Part shown: piece by piece, positions 63,831 to 64,000 of the stretch
Position numbering within the stretch: position 1 is the first letter of the stretch
How the letters are laid out: each line of letters opens with the position of its first letter
Source: Alphaproteobacteria bacterium MarineAlpha12_Bin1
GTDB taxonomy: Bacteria > Pseudomonadota > Alphaproteobacteria > UBA6615
Length of the DNA stretch: 64,000 bases
Direction of reading: 5' to 3'
Assembly (NCBI GenBank): GCA_002937505.1
Contig: PTJY01000002.1
Span: forward strand, 62,001 to 126,000
Notes under the pieces: generated by a model
The model's database searches: none
The model's input: only the letters and a program-made list of their open reading frames with translations
What the model was told of the DNA's origin: nothing
Position numbers and translations under genes: made by a program

Positions 63831-64000
63831 TTTTCGACTCTCTTTTTGTCCCATCAAAGCTAGTTCCCTCAGAATCTGAATTTGTGTTTATGTCTTCATA
63901 TGTAAAGTACTTTCGGGTCGCAAGCCTGGGTTCAAGATTAGGAAAATCAGTTCGATAATGTGCACCACGACTCTCACATCTTTTCAAAGAAGCAATTGTG
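63808..64000 (-). CDS. nadB: L-aspartate oxidase, C-terminal fragment (cut by window edge)
   Basis: The frame enters from the right edge and ends at TAA 63808-63810, giving 63 residues. IASLKRCESRGAHYRTDFP near the start is the C-terminal helical-domain signature of NadB, where the Arg of ESRGAH is conserved. NadB oxidises L-aspartate to iminoaspartate in NAD synthesis. The unconserved tail overlaps nadC by 23 bases. The rest of the gene is outside the window. Confidence 0.88.
   Translation of the reverse strand, partial: TIASLKRCESRGAHYRTDFPNLEPRLATRKYFTYEDINTNSDSEGTSFDGTKRESKNAISSYL

Noticed and set aside
1-64000. Alternative genetic code with UGA as tryptophan
   Set aside because: Many genes in the window end with TGA at the expected family length (for example 17972-17974, 18820-18822 and 20194-20196), so UGA is a normal stop here.

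Overview
The window is AT-rich, densely coded DNA from a bacterium, most likely a marine-type alphaproteobacterium. The best sequence clue is the GTTC-N7-GTTC operator at 18901-18915 in front of a Y-family polymerase gene, which is the LexA (SOS) box used by Alphaproteobacteria. The gene content also fits such an organism: TRAP transporters, CaiB/BaiF CoA-transferases, GMC flavoproteins, AhpD/CMD-like proteins and 2-oxoglutarate oxygenases. I cannot name the genus. UGA is an ordinary stop codon in many genes here (for example 17974, 18822 and 20196), so the genome is not globally recoded.

Layout. 1-3528: FdrA-like, DUF1116 (YlbE-like) and carbamate kinase genes, resembling the carbamoyl-transfer end of allantoin breakdown. 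3561-4487: a TRAP solute-binding protein without a signal peptide. 4587-8357: a Gfo/Idh/MocA - GMC - Gfo/Idh/MocA oxidation cassette. 8371-18822: an FrsA-like hydrolase, an FMN 2-hydroxyacid dehydrogenase, a heterodimeric ABC exporter with one degenerate ATP site, an SDR, an amidohydrolase, and a CoA-transferase plus CitE-like lyase pair. 18890-20447: an SOS-controlled Y-family polymerase with a small four-cysteine protein. 20496-29161: a redox region with three probable selenoprotein genes. 29291-37457: a sugar-acid dehydratase, GST, VOC, HCCA isomerase, flavin monooxygenase, OsmC, nitroreductase and paired cupins. 37685-42673: an oxygenase, a TRAP transporter and an enoyl-CoA hydratase. 42713-58940: a catabolic island of hydrolases, oxygenases, CoA enzymes and a ThDP decarboxylase. 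59058-64000: an amidase, glpK, an esterase, nadC and the end of nadB.

The main discovery is selenocysteine. Three minus-strand genes (20496-21122, 26880-27503 and 28170-28793) carry an in-frame TGA exactly where the family has a redox cysteine. They read UPWC in a FrnE/DsbA protein and CSYU in two AhpD/CMD-like paralogues. In each gene a hairpin with a small G-containing loop starts 12-13 nt after the TGA, the geometry expected of a bacterial SECIS element. Ordinary gene calling splits or truncates all three. The two CMD selenoproteins sit in a probable operon with a thioredoxin, a redox-dead third CMD paralogue, an MDR oxidoreductase and a two-domain cupin. This looks like an undescribed selenium-dependent redox or peroxide-handling module. 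The two selenoprotein paralogues share 296 identical consecutive bases, which implies recent duplication or gene conversion.

Most other genes are small oxidative or hydrolytic catabolic modules with paralogue expansions: three IPNS-like oxygenases, two GMC oxidases, two CaiB transferases, two FrsA-like hydrolases, four CMD-like proteins and four cupins or cupin-like proteins. Their substrates cannot be fixed from sequence alone. No CRISPR array, insertion sequence, rRNA or intact tRNA gene was seen.
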